Shown in pieces: positions 56,188 through 64,000 of a DNA stretch of 64,000 nucleotides. The notes under the pieces are model-generated. The model worked only from the letters and a program-made list of their open reading frames with translations, ran no database searches and had not been told where the DNA came from. The DNA is from Rhizobacter sp. (GTDB taxonomy: Bacteria; Pseudomonadota; Gammaproteobacteria; Burkholderiales; Burkholderiaceae_C). The position numbers were made by a program, and so were the translations under genes. The number at the start of each line of letters is the position of its first letter. The stretch's first letter is position 1. The stretch is taken from positions 1-64,000 of the forward strand of contig JANXWV010000104.1 in NCBI GenBank assembly GCA_025350965.1, in the 5' to 3' direction.

Positions 56188-57518
56188 TGAACGCAGTTCC
56201 GAACCAAGCCACCGGCCCGCTGGTGCCTGACCACCGCGCCCTGCGCTTCCTGACCGCCGGCAGCGTGGACGACGGCAAGAGCACGCTGATCGGCCGCCTG
56301 CTCTACGACAGCCGCGCCATCCTGGCCGACCAGCTCGACACGCTCGAGAAGCGCGCCGCCGGTGCGCCCATCGATTTGTCCTTGCTCACCGATGGCCTGG
56401 AGGCCGAGCGCGAGCAAGGCATCACCATCGACGTGGCCTACCGCTACTTCGCCACCAAGTCGCGCAAGTTCATCATTGCCGACGCACCGGGCCACGAGCA
56501 GTACACGCGCAACATGGTCACGGCAGCTGCCGGCAGCGACGCGGCAGTGGTGCTGGTCGACATCACCAAGCTCGACTGGGCGCGCGGCACAGACCCGCTG
56601 TTGGCGCCCGCAGACCGTCTCGTCGATCTGCTTCCACAAACGCGCCGCCACTCGTTGCTCGCCCACCTGCTGCGCGTGCCGAGCATCGTGTTCGCGATCA
56701 ACAAGCTCGACGCCGTGGCCGACCCGGCACAAGCCTATGCCGCCGTGCGAGAAGCGCTGCTCGCGTTTGCGAAAGAAGCCGGCATCGAGGTCGCGGGCGT
56801 GATCCCCGTCTCGGCGCTGCGCGGCGACAACGTCACCCAACCGCTCGACGTGCCGTGGTATCGGGGGCCGTCGCTGCTGCAACTGCTGGAATGCCTGCCG
56901 ACCGCGCAAGAACGCAAGGCCGGCGACTTGCTGATTCCGGTGCAGTACGTGGCCAAAGACAGCGACGGCGTCGGCGACAAACCGCGCACGCTGTGGGGCC
57001 GCATCGCGCACGGCAGCGTGAAGGCCGGCGATGCAGTGCAGTTGTTCCCGAGCGGGCAGACGGCCGTGGTGGCCGCCGTGCGCATCGCCGGCAGCGTGGT
57101 CGGGCAGGCTGAAGCCGGCCAATCGGCAGGCCTGGAACTCGACCGCCAGCTCGACGTGTCGCGCGGCGACTGGATCGCCACGCCGAACACCCTTCACCCC
57201 ACGAACCGCTTCTCGGCCACGCTGGCCTGGCTCGACACCGAGCCGGCCGTCGTCGGCCGGAAATACCAGCTTCGCCACGGCAACCGCTGGGTGCAGGCGC
57301 GCATCACCGCCATTGAAAGCCGGCTCGACATCCACACGCTGGCACCCATCGACGCGCATGAACTGGCGGTCAACGAGATCGGCCGCGTCGTCGTCGAAAC
57401 CCAGCAACCGCTGCCCATCGAAGCGTACGAGACCAACCGTGTCGGCGGGGCGATGATCGTTGTCGACCCGGCCAGCAACCGCACCAGCGGCGCGCTGCTG
57501 GTCAAGGCTGCGGCCTGA
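56187..57518 (+). CDS. cysN: Sulfate adenylyltransferase subunit 1 (GTPase)
   Basis: A 443-residue EF-Tu-like GTPase that drives ATP sulfurylase. GTP motifs: P-loop GSVDDGKSTLIGRLLYDSR, switch II DAPGHEQYTRNM, and NKLD near residue 173. Two beta-barrel domains follow. There is no C-terminal APS kinase (CysC) fusion, and length agrees with stand-alone CysN. The spacer to the next gene is 67 bases, the widest gap in the operon. Confidence 0.95.
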   Translation: MNAVPNQATGPLVPDHRALRFLTAGSVDDGKSTLIGRLLYDSRAILADQLDTLEKRAAGAPIDLSLLTDGLEAEREQGITIDVAYRYFATKSRKFIIADAPGHEQYTRNMVTAAAGSDAAVVLVDITKLDWARGTDPLLAPADRLVDLLPQTRRHSLLAHLLRVPSIVFAINKLDAVADPAQAYAAVREALLAFAKEAGIEVAGVIPVSALRGDNVTQPLDVPWYRGPSLLQLLECLPTAQERKAGDLLIPVQYVAKDSDGVGDKPRTLWGRIAHGSVKAGDAVQLFPSGQTAVVAAVRIAGSVVGQAEAGQSAGLELDRQLDVSRGDWIATPNTLHPTNRFSATLAWLDTEPAVVGRKYQLRHGNRWVQARITAIESRLDIHTLAPIDAHELAVNEIGRVVVETQQPLPIEAYETNRVGGAMIVVDPASNRTSGALLVKAAA

Positions 57519-57585
57519 TTCGCGTGACGCACGGGATGCACCTGTTGCGCGTGATGCACCCGCGAAACGCGGCGCGAGCGGCGCG

Positions 57586-58425
57586 ATGAACGCCCCCGCA
57601 GGCGAGGTCGTCTTCATCAGCGCCGGCCCCGGCGCAGCCGACTTGATCACCGTGCGCGGCGCGCGCCAGCTGGCACGCGCCGACGTGGTGCTGTTCGACG
57701 CCCTCACCGACCCGGCCCTGCGCGAGTGGGCACCTCATGCGCAGTGGGTCGACGTGGGCAAGCGCGGCTTTGCCGACAGCACTGGGCAGGCCCTCATCAA
57801 CGCGCTGCTCGTCAAGCACGCCAGCGCCGGGCACATCGTGGCAAGGCTCAAGGGTGGCGACGCCAGCCTGTTCGGCCGGCTCGAAGAAGAGCTTCAGGCG
57901 CTGGCCGCCGCCGGCGTGCGCTGCGAGGTGGTGCCTGGCGTGACCGCCGCGATCGCCGCAGCCGCCGCCACACTGCGCCCGCTCACCCGGCGCGGCAGTG
58001 GCCGCAGCGTGAGCCTGACCACTGCCATGACGCGTGAGGGAGAGCTCAGTGCCTCGCGCAGCGCCGACACCGAGGTGTTCTACATGGCGGGCCGGCAACT
58101 GGCGGCATTGGTGCACCGGCTGCAGGCTGCCGGCTGGCCTGCTGCCACGCCGTGCAGCGTGGTCTCGCGCGCCGGCTGGCCAGACGCGCGCCACACCGAC
58201 CACAGCGTCGCCACGCTCGCAAACGCCTCGGTTCTCCACGCGGGCCGGCCGACGGTCGTGACTGTTGGCGCAGGCGCAGCGCCACTGGCCCGGCCATTGC
58301 ATGCCACCCAGATCGGGGAGCGCACCGAGCCCGAATCCAGCGCCGATGCACCATTGCGGCATCTAGAATCCGCCCCCGGAGGCGTCGCCGCTTCCGACCC
58401 AACCACAGCTGAGTTCACGCCATGA
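57586..58425 (+). CDS. cobA: Uroporphyrinogen-III C-methyltransferase
   Basis: A 279-residue SUMT that methylates uroporphyrinogen III twice with SAM to precorrin-2, the branch to siroheme and cobalamin. Motifs: [66 protein letters not shown] and, later, [10 protein letters not shown]-like. The oxidase/ferrochelatase part of CysG is missing, so siroheme completion needs another gene. Position beside cysI suggests it serves the sulfite reductase cofactor. Stop overlaps fdxA start (ATGA). Confidence 0.93.
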   Translation: MNAPAGEVVFISAGPGAADLITVRGARQLARADVVLFDALTDPALREWAPHAQWVDVGKRGFADSTGQALINALLVKHASAGHIVARLKGGDASLFGRLEEELQALAAAGVRCEVVPGVTAAIAAAAATLRPLTRRGSGRSVSLTTAMTREGELSASRSADTEVFYMAGRQLAALVHRLQAAGWPAATPCSVVSRAGWPDARHTDHSVATLANASVLHAGRPTVVTVGAGAAPLARPLHATQIGERTEPESSADAPLRHLESAPGGVAASDPTTAEFTP

Positions 58426-58745
58426 CCCACGTCGTCCTCGAATCCTGCATCCGCTGCAAGTACACCGACTGCGTCGATGTCTGCCCCGTCGATTGCTTCC
58501 GCGAGGGCCCGAACTTCCTCACCATCGACCCCGACGAATGCATCGACTGCGCGGTGTGCATTCCCGAGTGCCCGGTCAACGCCATCGTGCCGGAAGAAGA
58601 CGTGCCGGCCGACCAGCAGCACATGATCAAGCTCAACGGCGACCTGGCGAAGAACTGGCCCAGCATCACCAAGCGCAAGACGCCGCTGCCCGATGCCGAT
58701 GACTGGAAAGACAAGACCGGCAAGCTCGGCGAACTCGTCAAATGA
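58422..58745 (+). CDS. fdxA: 7Fe ferredoxin FdxA
   Basis: A 107-residue ferredoxin with one [3Fe-4S] and one [4Fe-4S] cluster: [18 protein letters not shown] and [13 protein letters not shown]. Length and the acidic, Lys-containing C-terminal extension agree with FdxA of proteobacteria. It overlaps the cobA stop and lies just before a ferredoxin reductase gene, a likely electron chain from NADPH to sulfite reductase. Confidence 0.95.
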   Translation: MTHVVLESCIRCKYTDCVDVCPVDCFREGPNFLTIDPDECIDCAVCIPECPVNAIVPEEDVPADQQHMIKLNGDLAKNWPSITKRKTPLPDADDWKDKTGKLGELVK

Positions 58746-58752
58746 GTCGTCG

Positions 58753-59826
58753 GTGACCTGCCCCACGGCGGCGCCGACAGAGACCGATGCACTCGTCATC
58801 GGCGCCGGCCCGGTGGGCTTGTTCCAGGTGTTCGAGCTGGGGCTGCTCGAGATCGGCGCCCACGTGGTCGACTCGTTGCCCTACGCGGGCGGCCAGTGCA
58901 CCGCGCTGTATGCCGACAAGGCGATCTACGACATTCCGGGCCTGCCGCGCTGCACCGGGCGCGAACTGATCGAACGGCTGCAACGCCAGATCGCACCGTT
59001 CGAGGCACCCCTGCACCTGGGCCAGGAGGTGCGCACCGTGCAGGCCCAGGCCGACGGGCGCTTCCTGATCGAGTCGAGCGCCGGCACCCGGTGGCTGGCA
59101 CGCGCGGTGATCGTGGCGGGCGGCGTGGGGTCGTTCCAGCCACGCCGCTTGAAGATCGACGGCGTCGCAGCCTTCGAGGGAGCGCAGCTGCGCTACCACG
59201 CCGACGGTGACGTGGCGGGCCGGCAGGTCGTGATCATTGGCGACGGCGACGGCGCGCTCGAACAAGCCATTCGGCTCACTGCGCCGGGCCCGCAACAGGC
59301 CGCGACCGTGACCTTGATGCACCGGCGCGATGAGTTCAAGGCGGCACCTGCCACGCTGGCTGCAGTGCAAGCGCTGCGCGCATCGGGGCGTTTGCACTTC
59401 GTTGCGGCACAGGCTACCGGCATCACCACAAGCACCACCCAGGGCGCGAACCACCTCACCGGGCTCGTCGTGCAGCAACCCGACGGTGCACGGCGCACCT
59501 TGGCGCTCGATGTTCTGTTCGTGCTCACCGGCCTGGCGCCCAAGCTCGGCCCCATCGCAGAGTGGGGCCTGGCGCTCGAACGCAAGCAGGTCGTCGTCGA
59601 CACGGCCACCTTCGAGACCGGCACGCCCGGCCTCTTCGCGGTCGGCGACGTGAACACCTACCCGGGCAAGAAGAAGCTCATCCTCAGCGGCTTTCACGAA
59701 GCCGCGCTCGCGGCCTACGGCGTGGCAGCGCGCCTTCGCCCGGGTACCCCGGAGCCGCTTGAATACACCACCAGCAGCACGCGCCTGCACCGCTTGCTGA
59801 AGGTCGACCCGGAAGCCGGGCCATAA
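58753..59826 (+). CDS. Ferredoxin-NADP+ reductase (thioredoxin-reductase-like type)
   Basis: A 357-residue FAD/NAD(P) oxidoreductase. FAD loop ALVIGAGPVGLFQVFELGLL, the segment LPYAGGQCTALYADKAIYDI, NADP loop VVIIGDGDGALEQAIRL and the late FAD motif GLFAVGDVNTYPGKKKLILS all match bacterial FNRs of the TrxR-like group, which lack the redox-active Cys pair. There is no ATG in place; the best start is GTG seven bases after the fdxA stop. It should reduce FdxA. Confidence 0.9.
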   Translation: MTCPTAAPTETDALVIGAGPVGLFQVFELGLLEIGAHVVDSLPYAGGQCTALYADKAIYDIPGLPRCTGRELIERLQRQIAPFEAPLHLGQEVRTVQAQADGRFLIESSAGTRWLARAVIVAGGVGSFQPRRLKIDGVAAFEGAQLRYHADGDVAGRQVVIIGDGDGALEQAIRLTAPGPQQAATVTLMHRRDEFKAAPATLAAVQALRASGRLHFVAAQATGITTSTTQGANHLTGLVVQQPDGARRTLALDVLFVLTGLAPKLGPIAEWGLALERKQVVVDTATFETGTPGLFAVGDVNTYPGKKKLILSGFHEAALAAYGVAARLRPGTPEPLEYTTSSTRLHRLLKVDPEAGP

Positions 59827-59869
59827 TCCGCCCCGCCGCGCGGTCTGTTGCGCGGCTCGTTTAGTCACA

Positions 59870-59968
59870 TTCGCTAGGGGTGTTGGACGCATCGAAGCTC
59901 GCTTCGAATCGTTCGACTGAGACAGTCCCTTTGAACCTGATTGAGGTAATCCTCGCGCAGGGAAGCAT
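59870..59968 (+). promoter_or_regulatory. TPP (thi-box) riboswitch
   Basis: The conserved thiamine pyrophosphate aptamer elements occur in order: AGGGGTG (59876), CTGAGA (59917-59922), GAACCTGA (59933-59940), a TTGAGGTAATCCTC stem-loop (from 59941), and GCGCAGGGAAGC at the 3' end. The P3 arm is lengthened by a hairpin (TCGAAGCTCGCTTCGA). It ends about 65 bases before the TonB receptor ATG. No intrinsic terminator is obvious, so control is likely at translation. Confidence 0.92.
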
Positions 59969-60032
59969 GGTCACCACGACGCGGTCTGCGCCGGGGTGGC
60001 CCGCCGACCTGCCATCGCAACCTGGACCCACG

Positions 60033-62183
60033 ATGGCACTCTCCTCGAACATTCTTCTTCGCACACCCGTCGCTGCCGCCGCGTGCCTTGCCGCGTTCGG
60101 TGCCCTCGCTCAAAGCGCACCCACGCAGCTTGCGCCAGTCGTCGTCACCGGCCGCACCGCGCCGGCGTTGAACGTCGGCGGCTGGGGCGACATGGCGCTT
60201 GACAAGACGCCACTGCAAGCCAGCGTCTTCAGCAGCGAACGGCTCAAGGACAGCGGCGCCACGCGCCTGGCCGACCTGGCGGGCTTCGACCCCGCCGTGA
60301 GCGACGCCTACAACAGCGAGGGCTACTACGACTTTCTCACCGTGCGCGGGTTCGTGCTCGACAACCGCTTCAACTTCCGGCGCGACGGCCTGCCCATCAA
60401 CGCCGAAACGGCCATCCCGCTCGACAACAAGTCGCGCATCGAAATCCTCAAGGGCACGAGCGGCATGCAGGCCGGCACCAGTGCGCCAGGCGGGCTGGTG
60501 AACTATGTCGTCAAGCGGCCGCTGGACACACCGCTGCGCTCGATCGGCATCGAGTGGCGCCAAGCCGGCAGCGTGGCCGGCGCGGTCGACCTGAGCCAGC
60601 GCTTCGGCGAAGGCCAGGCCTTCGGTGTGCGCGTGAACGCGGCGGCGGCGCACCTCGACCCGCTGCTGCGCTCGGCCATCGGCACGCGCAGCGTCTTTGC
60701 ACTGGCGGCCGACTGGCGCCTGAGCGCCGACACGCTGATCGAGGCCGAGGTCGAAACCAGCCACCGCGCGCAGCCCAGCCAGCCCGGCTTCAGCATGCTG
60801 GGCGATGCGGTGCCGTCGCCCACCACAACCGACCGTGCGCGCATCAACCTGAACAACCAGCCGTGGTCGCTGCCGGTGGTGTTCGACGCGACGACCGCGT
60901 CGCTGCGCTGGCAACAGCGCCTGACTGCCGACTGGCGAGCGACCGTGCACATCGCCACACAGCAACTGCGCACCGACGACCGCGTGGCGTTCCCGTTCGG
61001 TTGCACCGACCCGAACGGCACCTACTACGCCGACCGCTACTGCCCCGACGGCACCTTCGACCTGTACGACTTCCGTAGCGAGAACGAACGCCGCCGCAGC
61101 GATGTGATCGACGTGTCGCTGCAAGGCAAGCTGCGTACCGGCGTGCTGGCGCATGCGCTGACCGCCGGCGTGCAGCAAAGCAGCGTCCGCAACCGCTTCC
61201 AGCAGCAGGCCTACAACTACGTCGGCACCGGCAACGTGCAAGGCACGACCGTGACAAGTGCCGACCCGAGCCTGACCGACGAGAACACCAACCGCGACGA
61301 ACGCTCGACCGAGTTGTACCTGCGCGACGCCATCGCCATCAATGCGCAACTCACCGCCTGGGTGGGCCTGCGACACACGCGGCTGCACCGCGAGAGCGTG
61401 CGCACCGACGGCTCGCGCGCCACCGACTACACGCAGGCCCTGACCACCCCGTGGCTGGCGCTGAGCCATGCCTTTGCGGCGGATCAACTGGTCTATGCCA
61501 GCTGGGGGCGCGGCGTGCAGTCCGAGGTGGCGCCAAACCGCAGCCGCTACACCAACGCCGGTGAGGCACTGCCCGCGCTGAAGAGCCGGCAGGCCGAGAT
61601 CGGCCTGAAGGGCTCGAGCGAGCACTTCGAGTGGAACGCTGCGGCGTTCGACATCGTGCAACCGCTCTTCACCGACACCGGCCTGTGCACCGTGGCGGGC
61701 AGTTGCACGCGTGCTGTCGACGGCACCGAGCACCATCGCGGCATCGAAGCCTCGGGCGCGGTACGCGACGGTGCATGGGTGCTGCGCGCCGGCACGCAGT
61801 GGTTGCGCCCGCGCCGCGAAGGCAGCCAGACGCCCGGCATCAACGGGCTCGCGCCGACCAACGTGCCGGCCACCACCGCCAAGCTCGACGCGAGCTACGC
61901 GGTGGCCAGCGTCCCTGGTCTGGTGTTGATGGGCAAGGTGACCTTTGAAGCCCGGCGCATGGTGCTGCCCGACAACAGCGTGTCCATCCCCGGCCTGACG
62001 CATGCGGACGCGAGCCTGCGCTACGAGACACGGCTCGCGGCCACCACGCTGACCTGGCGCGCCGGCATCGACAACCTGTTCGACAAGCAGGCCTGGCGCG
62101 AAGCGCCGTACCAGTTCGGCCACGTGTACCTGTTCCCGCTGGCGCCGCGCACGGCGCGCGTGTCGTTGCAGGTCGATCTGTAG
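60033..62183 (+). CDS. TonB-dependent outer-membrane receptor under TPP riboswitch control
   Basis: A 716-residue outer-membrane transporter. A signal peptide (ending ALAQSAP) is followed by a plug domain ([57 protein letters not shown]) and a beta barrel with the FhuA/FecA-like C-terminal pattern ([20 protein letters not shown]). By sequence it resembles ferric siderophore receptors. The TPP riboswitch points instead to thiamine, a thiamine precursor or a thiamine derivative as substrate. The last residue is Leu rather than the usual aromatic. The FAD oxidoreductase gene begins 10 bases later. Confidence 0.92.
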   Translation: MALSSNILLRTPVAAAACLAAFGALAQSAPTQLAPVVVTGRTAPALNVGGWGDMALDKTPLQASVFSSERLKDSGATRLADLAGFDPAVSDAYNSEGYYDFLTVRGFVLDNRFNFRRDGLPINAETAIPLDNKSRIEILKGTSGMQAGTSAPGGLVNYVVKRPLDTPLRSIGIEWRQAGSVAGAVDLSQRFGEGQAFGVRVNAAAAHLDPLLRSAIGTRSVFALAADWRLSADTLIEAEVETSHRAQPSQPGFSMLGDAVPSPTTTDRARINLNNQPWSLPVVFDATTASLRWQQRLTADWRATVHIATQQLRTDDRVAFPFGCTDPNGTYYADRYCPDGTFDLYDFRSENERRRSDVIDVSLQGKLRTGVLAHALTAGVQQSSVRNRFQQQAYNYVGTGNVQGTTVTSADPSLTDENTNRDERSTELYLRDAIAINAQLTAWVGLRHTRLHRESVRTDGSRATDYTQALTTPWLALSHAFAADQLVYASWGRGVQSEVAPNRSRYTNAGEALPALKSRQAEIGLKGSSEHFEWNAAAFDIVQPLFTDTGLCTVAGSCTRAVDGTEHHRGIEASGAVRDGAWVLRAGTQWLRPRREGSQTPGINGLAPTNVPATTAKLDASYAVASVPGLVLMGKVTFEARRMVLPDNSVSIPGLTHADASLRYETRLAATTLTWRAGIDNLFDKQAWREAPYQFGHVYLFPLAPRTARVSLQVDL

Positions 62184-62193
62184 ACTGGACCGC

Positions 62194-63339
62194 ATGGACC
62201 ACGTCGACGCCCTCGTCATTGGTGCCGGCGTGGTGGGCTTGTCAGTCGCGCGTGCGCTGGCGCGTTCGGGGCTGGAAACCATCGTGGCCGAGGCCGAGCC
62301 GGCCATCGGCACCGGTGTCAGCGCGCGAAACAGCGAGGTCATCCACGCGGGGCTCTACTACGCCCCCGGTTCGCTGAAGGCGCGGCTGTGCGTGCGCGGC
62401 AATGCGCTGCTCTATGCCTATTGCGCCGAGCGCGGCGTGGCTCATTCGCGCTGCGGCAAGCTGGTGGTGGCCACCCAGGCTTCGCAGCATACGGCGCTCG
62501 TTGAGCTGGCACGCACCGCCGCTGCAAACGGTGTGGCGGTGCAGCCGCTCAGTGCCGCCGAAGCGACTGCGCTGGAGCCTGCGTTGCACTGCACCGCAGC
62601 GTTGGCATCACCGAGCACCGGCATCGTCGACAGCCATGGCCTGATGCTCGCCCTGCAAGGCGATATCGAACGGGACGGCGGCGCGGTTGCAGTGTGCTCG
62701 AGCGTCGTCGCGATTCGCTTCGAGCCCGGTTCGCCGGCCGTGGTGCAGGTGGATTCACCGTCGGGTGGGTTCGAGCTGGCGGCCCGCATCGTCGTCAATG
62801 CCGCCGGCCTGCTTGCGTGCAGCATGGCGCGGCGCATGCACGGTCTGGCGCCACAGCACGTGCCGCGCGAGCGCTTCGCCAAGGGGAGTTATTTCGCGCT
62901 CGCCGGCCGGTCACCGTTCACCCGCCTCGTCTACCCTGCCCCCGATGGCGCCTGGCTTGGCGTGCACCTCACGCTCGACCTCGCGGGGCAAGCGCGCTTC
63001 GGGCCCGACCTGGAATGGCTCGCCGACGGCACCGAGCCCGCGTCCATCGACTATCACGTGAACGCGGAGCGTGCGCAGGCCTTCGAGCAGGCCATCCGGC
63101 GCTACTGGCCGGCTTTGCGCGACGGTGCCTTGCAACCCGCCTACAGCGGCGTGCGCCCGAAGATCCACACGCCGGGCGAGCCTGCGCCCGACTTCCGCAT
63201 CGACGGCCCGGCGCGGCACGGCGTGCCGGGGCTCGTGAACCTGTTCGGCATCGAGTCACCGGGCCTGACGAGCGCGCTGGCCATCGGCGAGCATGTCGCC
63301 GGTCTGGTGGGCGGTCTGGTGGGCGCGGGGGTTCCGTAA
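62194..63339 (+). CDS. FAD-dependent oxidoreductase (L-2-hydroxyglutarate oxidase LhgO-like)
   Basis: A 381-residue flavoprotein of the DAO superfamily. FAD motif [20 protein letters not shown]; the segment [20 protein letters not shown] and [20 protein letters not shown] are diagnostic for LhgO-like enzymes. C-terminal [20 protein letters not shown] and [20 protein letters not shown] close the domain. L-2-hydroxyglutarate is one possible substrate. It lies in the same direction and close behind the TPP-controlled receptor, so it could be part of the riboswitch transcript. Confidence 0.88.
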   Translation: MDHVDALVIGAGVVGLSVARALARSGLETIVAEAEPAIGTGVSARNSEVIHAGLYYAPGSLKARLCVRGNALLYAYCAERGVAHSRCGKLVVATQASQHTALVELARTAAANGVAVQPLSAAEATALEPALHCTAALASPSTGIVDSHGLMLALQGDIERDGGAVAVCSSVVAIRFEPGSPAVVQVDSPSGGFELAARIVVNAAGLLACSMARRMHGLAPQHVPRERFAKGSYFALAGRSPFTRLVYPAPDGAWLGVHLTLDLAGQARFGPDLEWLADGTEPASIDYHVNAERAQAFEQAIRRYWPALRDGALQPAYSGVRPKIHTPGEPAPDFRIDGPARHGVPGLVNLFGIESPGLTSALAIGEHVAGLVGGLVGAGVP

Positions 63340-63382
63340 ACTCGCCAGGTCGGCGCCTCGCCCATCCAACGAAAGCACAACC

Positions 63383-63808
63383 ATGACCACCGTGACGCTC
63401 GCCCAAGCCAACACCATCATCGCAGCCGCACTCGTCGAATCGGCCAAGGCCGGCTACAAGCCGATGGCCGTGGTCGTGCTCGATGACTCCGGCAACGTCA
63501 AAGCCGTGCAGCGCCAGGACGGTGCGAGCATGTTCCGTGTCGATGTGGCCTCCGGCAAGGCCTGGGCCGCCGTCGGCATGGGCGCCGCCAGCCGCGTGCT
63601 CGGCCAGCGCGCCAAGGACAATCCCAACTTCTTCGTGTCGTTGGCGGCCACCGCGCAAGGCAGGTTCCTGCCGCAAACCGGCGCTGTGCTCATCAAGCAC
63701 GCCAATGGCAGCGTGATGGGCGCGGTGGGCGCGAGCGGCGGCACCGGCGACGAAGACGAGGCGATCTGCATTGCCGGCATCGAAGCAGCGGGCTTGGCGC
63801 ACGGTTGA
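63383..63808 (+). CDS. GlcG/HbpS family heme-binding-type protein
   Basis: A 141-residue protein of the GlcG/HbpS (DUF336) family: VTLAQANTIIAAALVESAKA, VVVLDDSGNVKAVQRQDGAS, and the C-terminal AVGASGGTGDEDEAICIAGI are typical. The family includes heme-binding sensors and proteins of unknown role beside oxidoreductase genes. The chosen start has a modest GAAAG leader. It follows the FAD oxidoreductase by 43 bases, probably the last gene of that transcript. Confidence 0.9.
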   Translation: MTTVTLAQANTIIAAALVESAKAGYKPMAVVVLDDSGNVKAVQRQDGASMFRVDVASGKAWAAVGMGAASRVLGQRAKDNPNFFVSLAATAQGRFLPQTGAVLIKHANGSVMGAVGASGGTGDEDEAICIAGIEAAGLAHG

Positions 63809-63923
63809 CGATTTCGGCGCACGACCTCGACCGGTAGCCTTCGGAAGCCGCGGGGTCCTGCCTGTCGGTGAGTAGCCCGCTGCCGCAGCGCCACAGGAAA
63901 GCGTCGATCAGCTGCGGCGGCGC

Positions 63924-64000
63924 TCATGGTCCAGCAGCCGAGAGCAATTGCTGGACTTGAGCCTTCTGCGGCAACGGATCGACGGCACCGTAGCCGGTTG
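63924..64000 (-). CDS. Possible C-terminal end of an unidentified protein
   Basis: The last 24 codons of a minus-strand frame entering from the right edge: GYGAVDPLPQKAQVQQLLSA, then AGP and TGA. The composition looks like a protein end, but the fragment is too short to name. The stretch 63809-63923 between it and the GlcG gene holds no hairpin with T-run that I can see. Confidence 0.35.
   Translation of the reverse strand, partial: TGYGAVDPLPQKAQVQQLLSAAGP

Noticed and set aside
59874-62342. An 822-codon minus-strand frame across the TonB receptor
   Set aside because: Shadow of the receptor gene; it also runs through the riboswitch and has no protein motif.

Overview
The window looks like chromosomal DNA of a high-GC betaproteobacterium. 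The best fit is Burkholderiales, near the Rubrivivax/Leptothrix/Methylibium/Rhizobacter group, judged from gene content and order: a DUF934-cysI-cysH-cysD-cysN-cobA sulfur cluster, a phasin, a paoABC operon, and DUF883/CsbD/BON stress proteins. This placement comes from recognised gene content, not from a search. I see no tRNA, rRNA, CRISPR array, insertion sequence or prophage. Coding density is high and many genes overlap by 1-8 bases.

Layout. 1-5.1 kb: end of an M3 oligopeptidase, a DUF4124/glutaredoxin protein, then an MFS exporter and rmuC on the minus strand. 5.2-14.3 kb: one very large minus-strand gene (2951 codons) for a cyclic beta-1,2-glucan synthase (NdvB type), coupled to a 74-residue membrane protein. 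14.4-20.7 kb: a stress island with DUF883, DUF1328, a CHASE3 sensor kinase with a divergent LuxR-type regulator, a receiver-only regulator, holin-like and other small membrane proteins, a ferritin-like protein, a BON lipoprotein and CsbD, closed by a strong terminator. 20.8-27 kb: AI-2E and BrkB membrane proteins, a Crp/Fnr regulator, an atypical BLUF photosensor, a second CHASE3 kinase and a PAS-PAS protein. 27-31.5 kb: divergent glycogen genes glgX and glgB. 31.5-35.5 kb: Ku and LigD (non-homologous end joining) with small genes between them. 35.6-38.5 kb: a collagen-like lipoprotein, DUF2177 and a large-subunit catalase. 38.7-42.7 kb: paoABC periplasmic aldehyde oxidoreductase. 42.8-49.3 kb (minus): AsmA, a D-2-hydroxyacid dehydrogenase, and a tightly packed run of histone-deacetylase-like amidohydrolase, thioesterase, nitroreductase and NhaD-like antiporter. 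49.3-51.2 kb: phasin with a two-operator promoter, and a patatin-like lipoprotein. 51.4-59.8 kb: a sulfate assimilation operon (TauE/SafE, CysI, DUF934, CysH, CysD, CysN, CobA) running into ferredoxin FdxA and a ferredoxin-NADP reductase. 59.9-63.8 kb: a TPP riboswitch before a TonB-dependent receptor, an FAD oxidoreductase and a GlcG/HbpS protein.

The most interesting observation is a promoter-like motif, GTCCTAC. It occurs nine times, always between genes. At least one copy points at each of these: the small membrane gene after ndvB, DUF1328, the ferritin, glgX, glgB, the gene before ligD and katE. Five of the nine carry a second box, CCGAT, CTGAT or CCGAC, exactly 18 bases further on. Spacing and target functions suggest one alternative-sigma (ECF-like) stress regulon tying together envelope, iron storage, glycogen, DNA repair and catalase genes. 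The other main points are the TPP riboswitch on a TonB receptor, the doubled phasin operator, and a BLUF protein that lacks the usual flavin-binding Asn.
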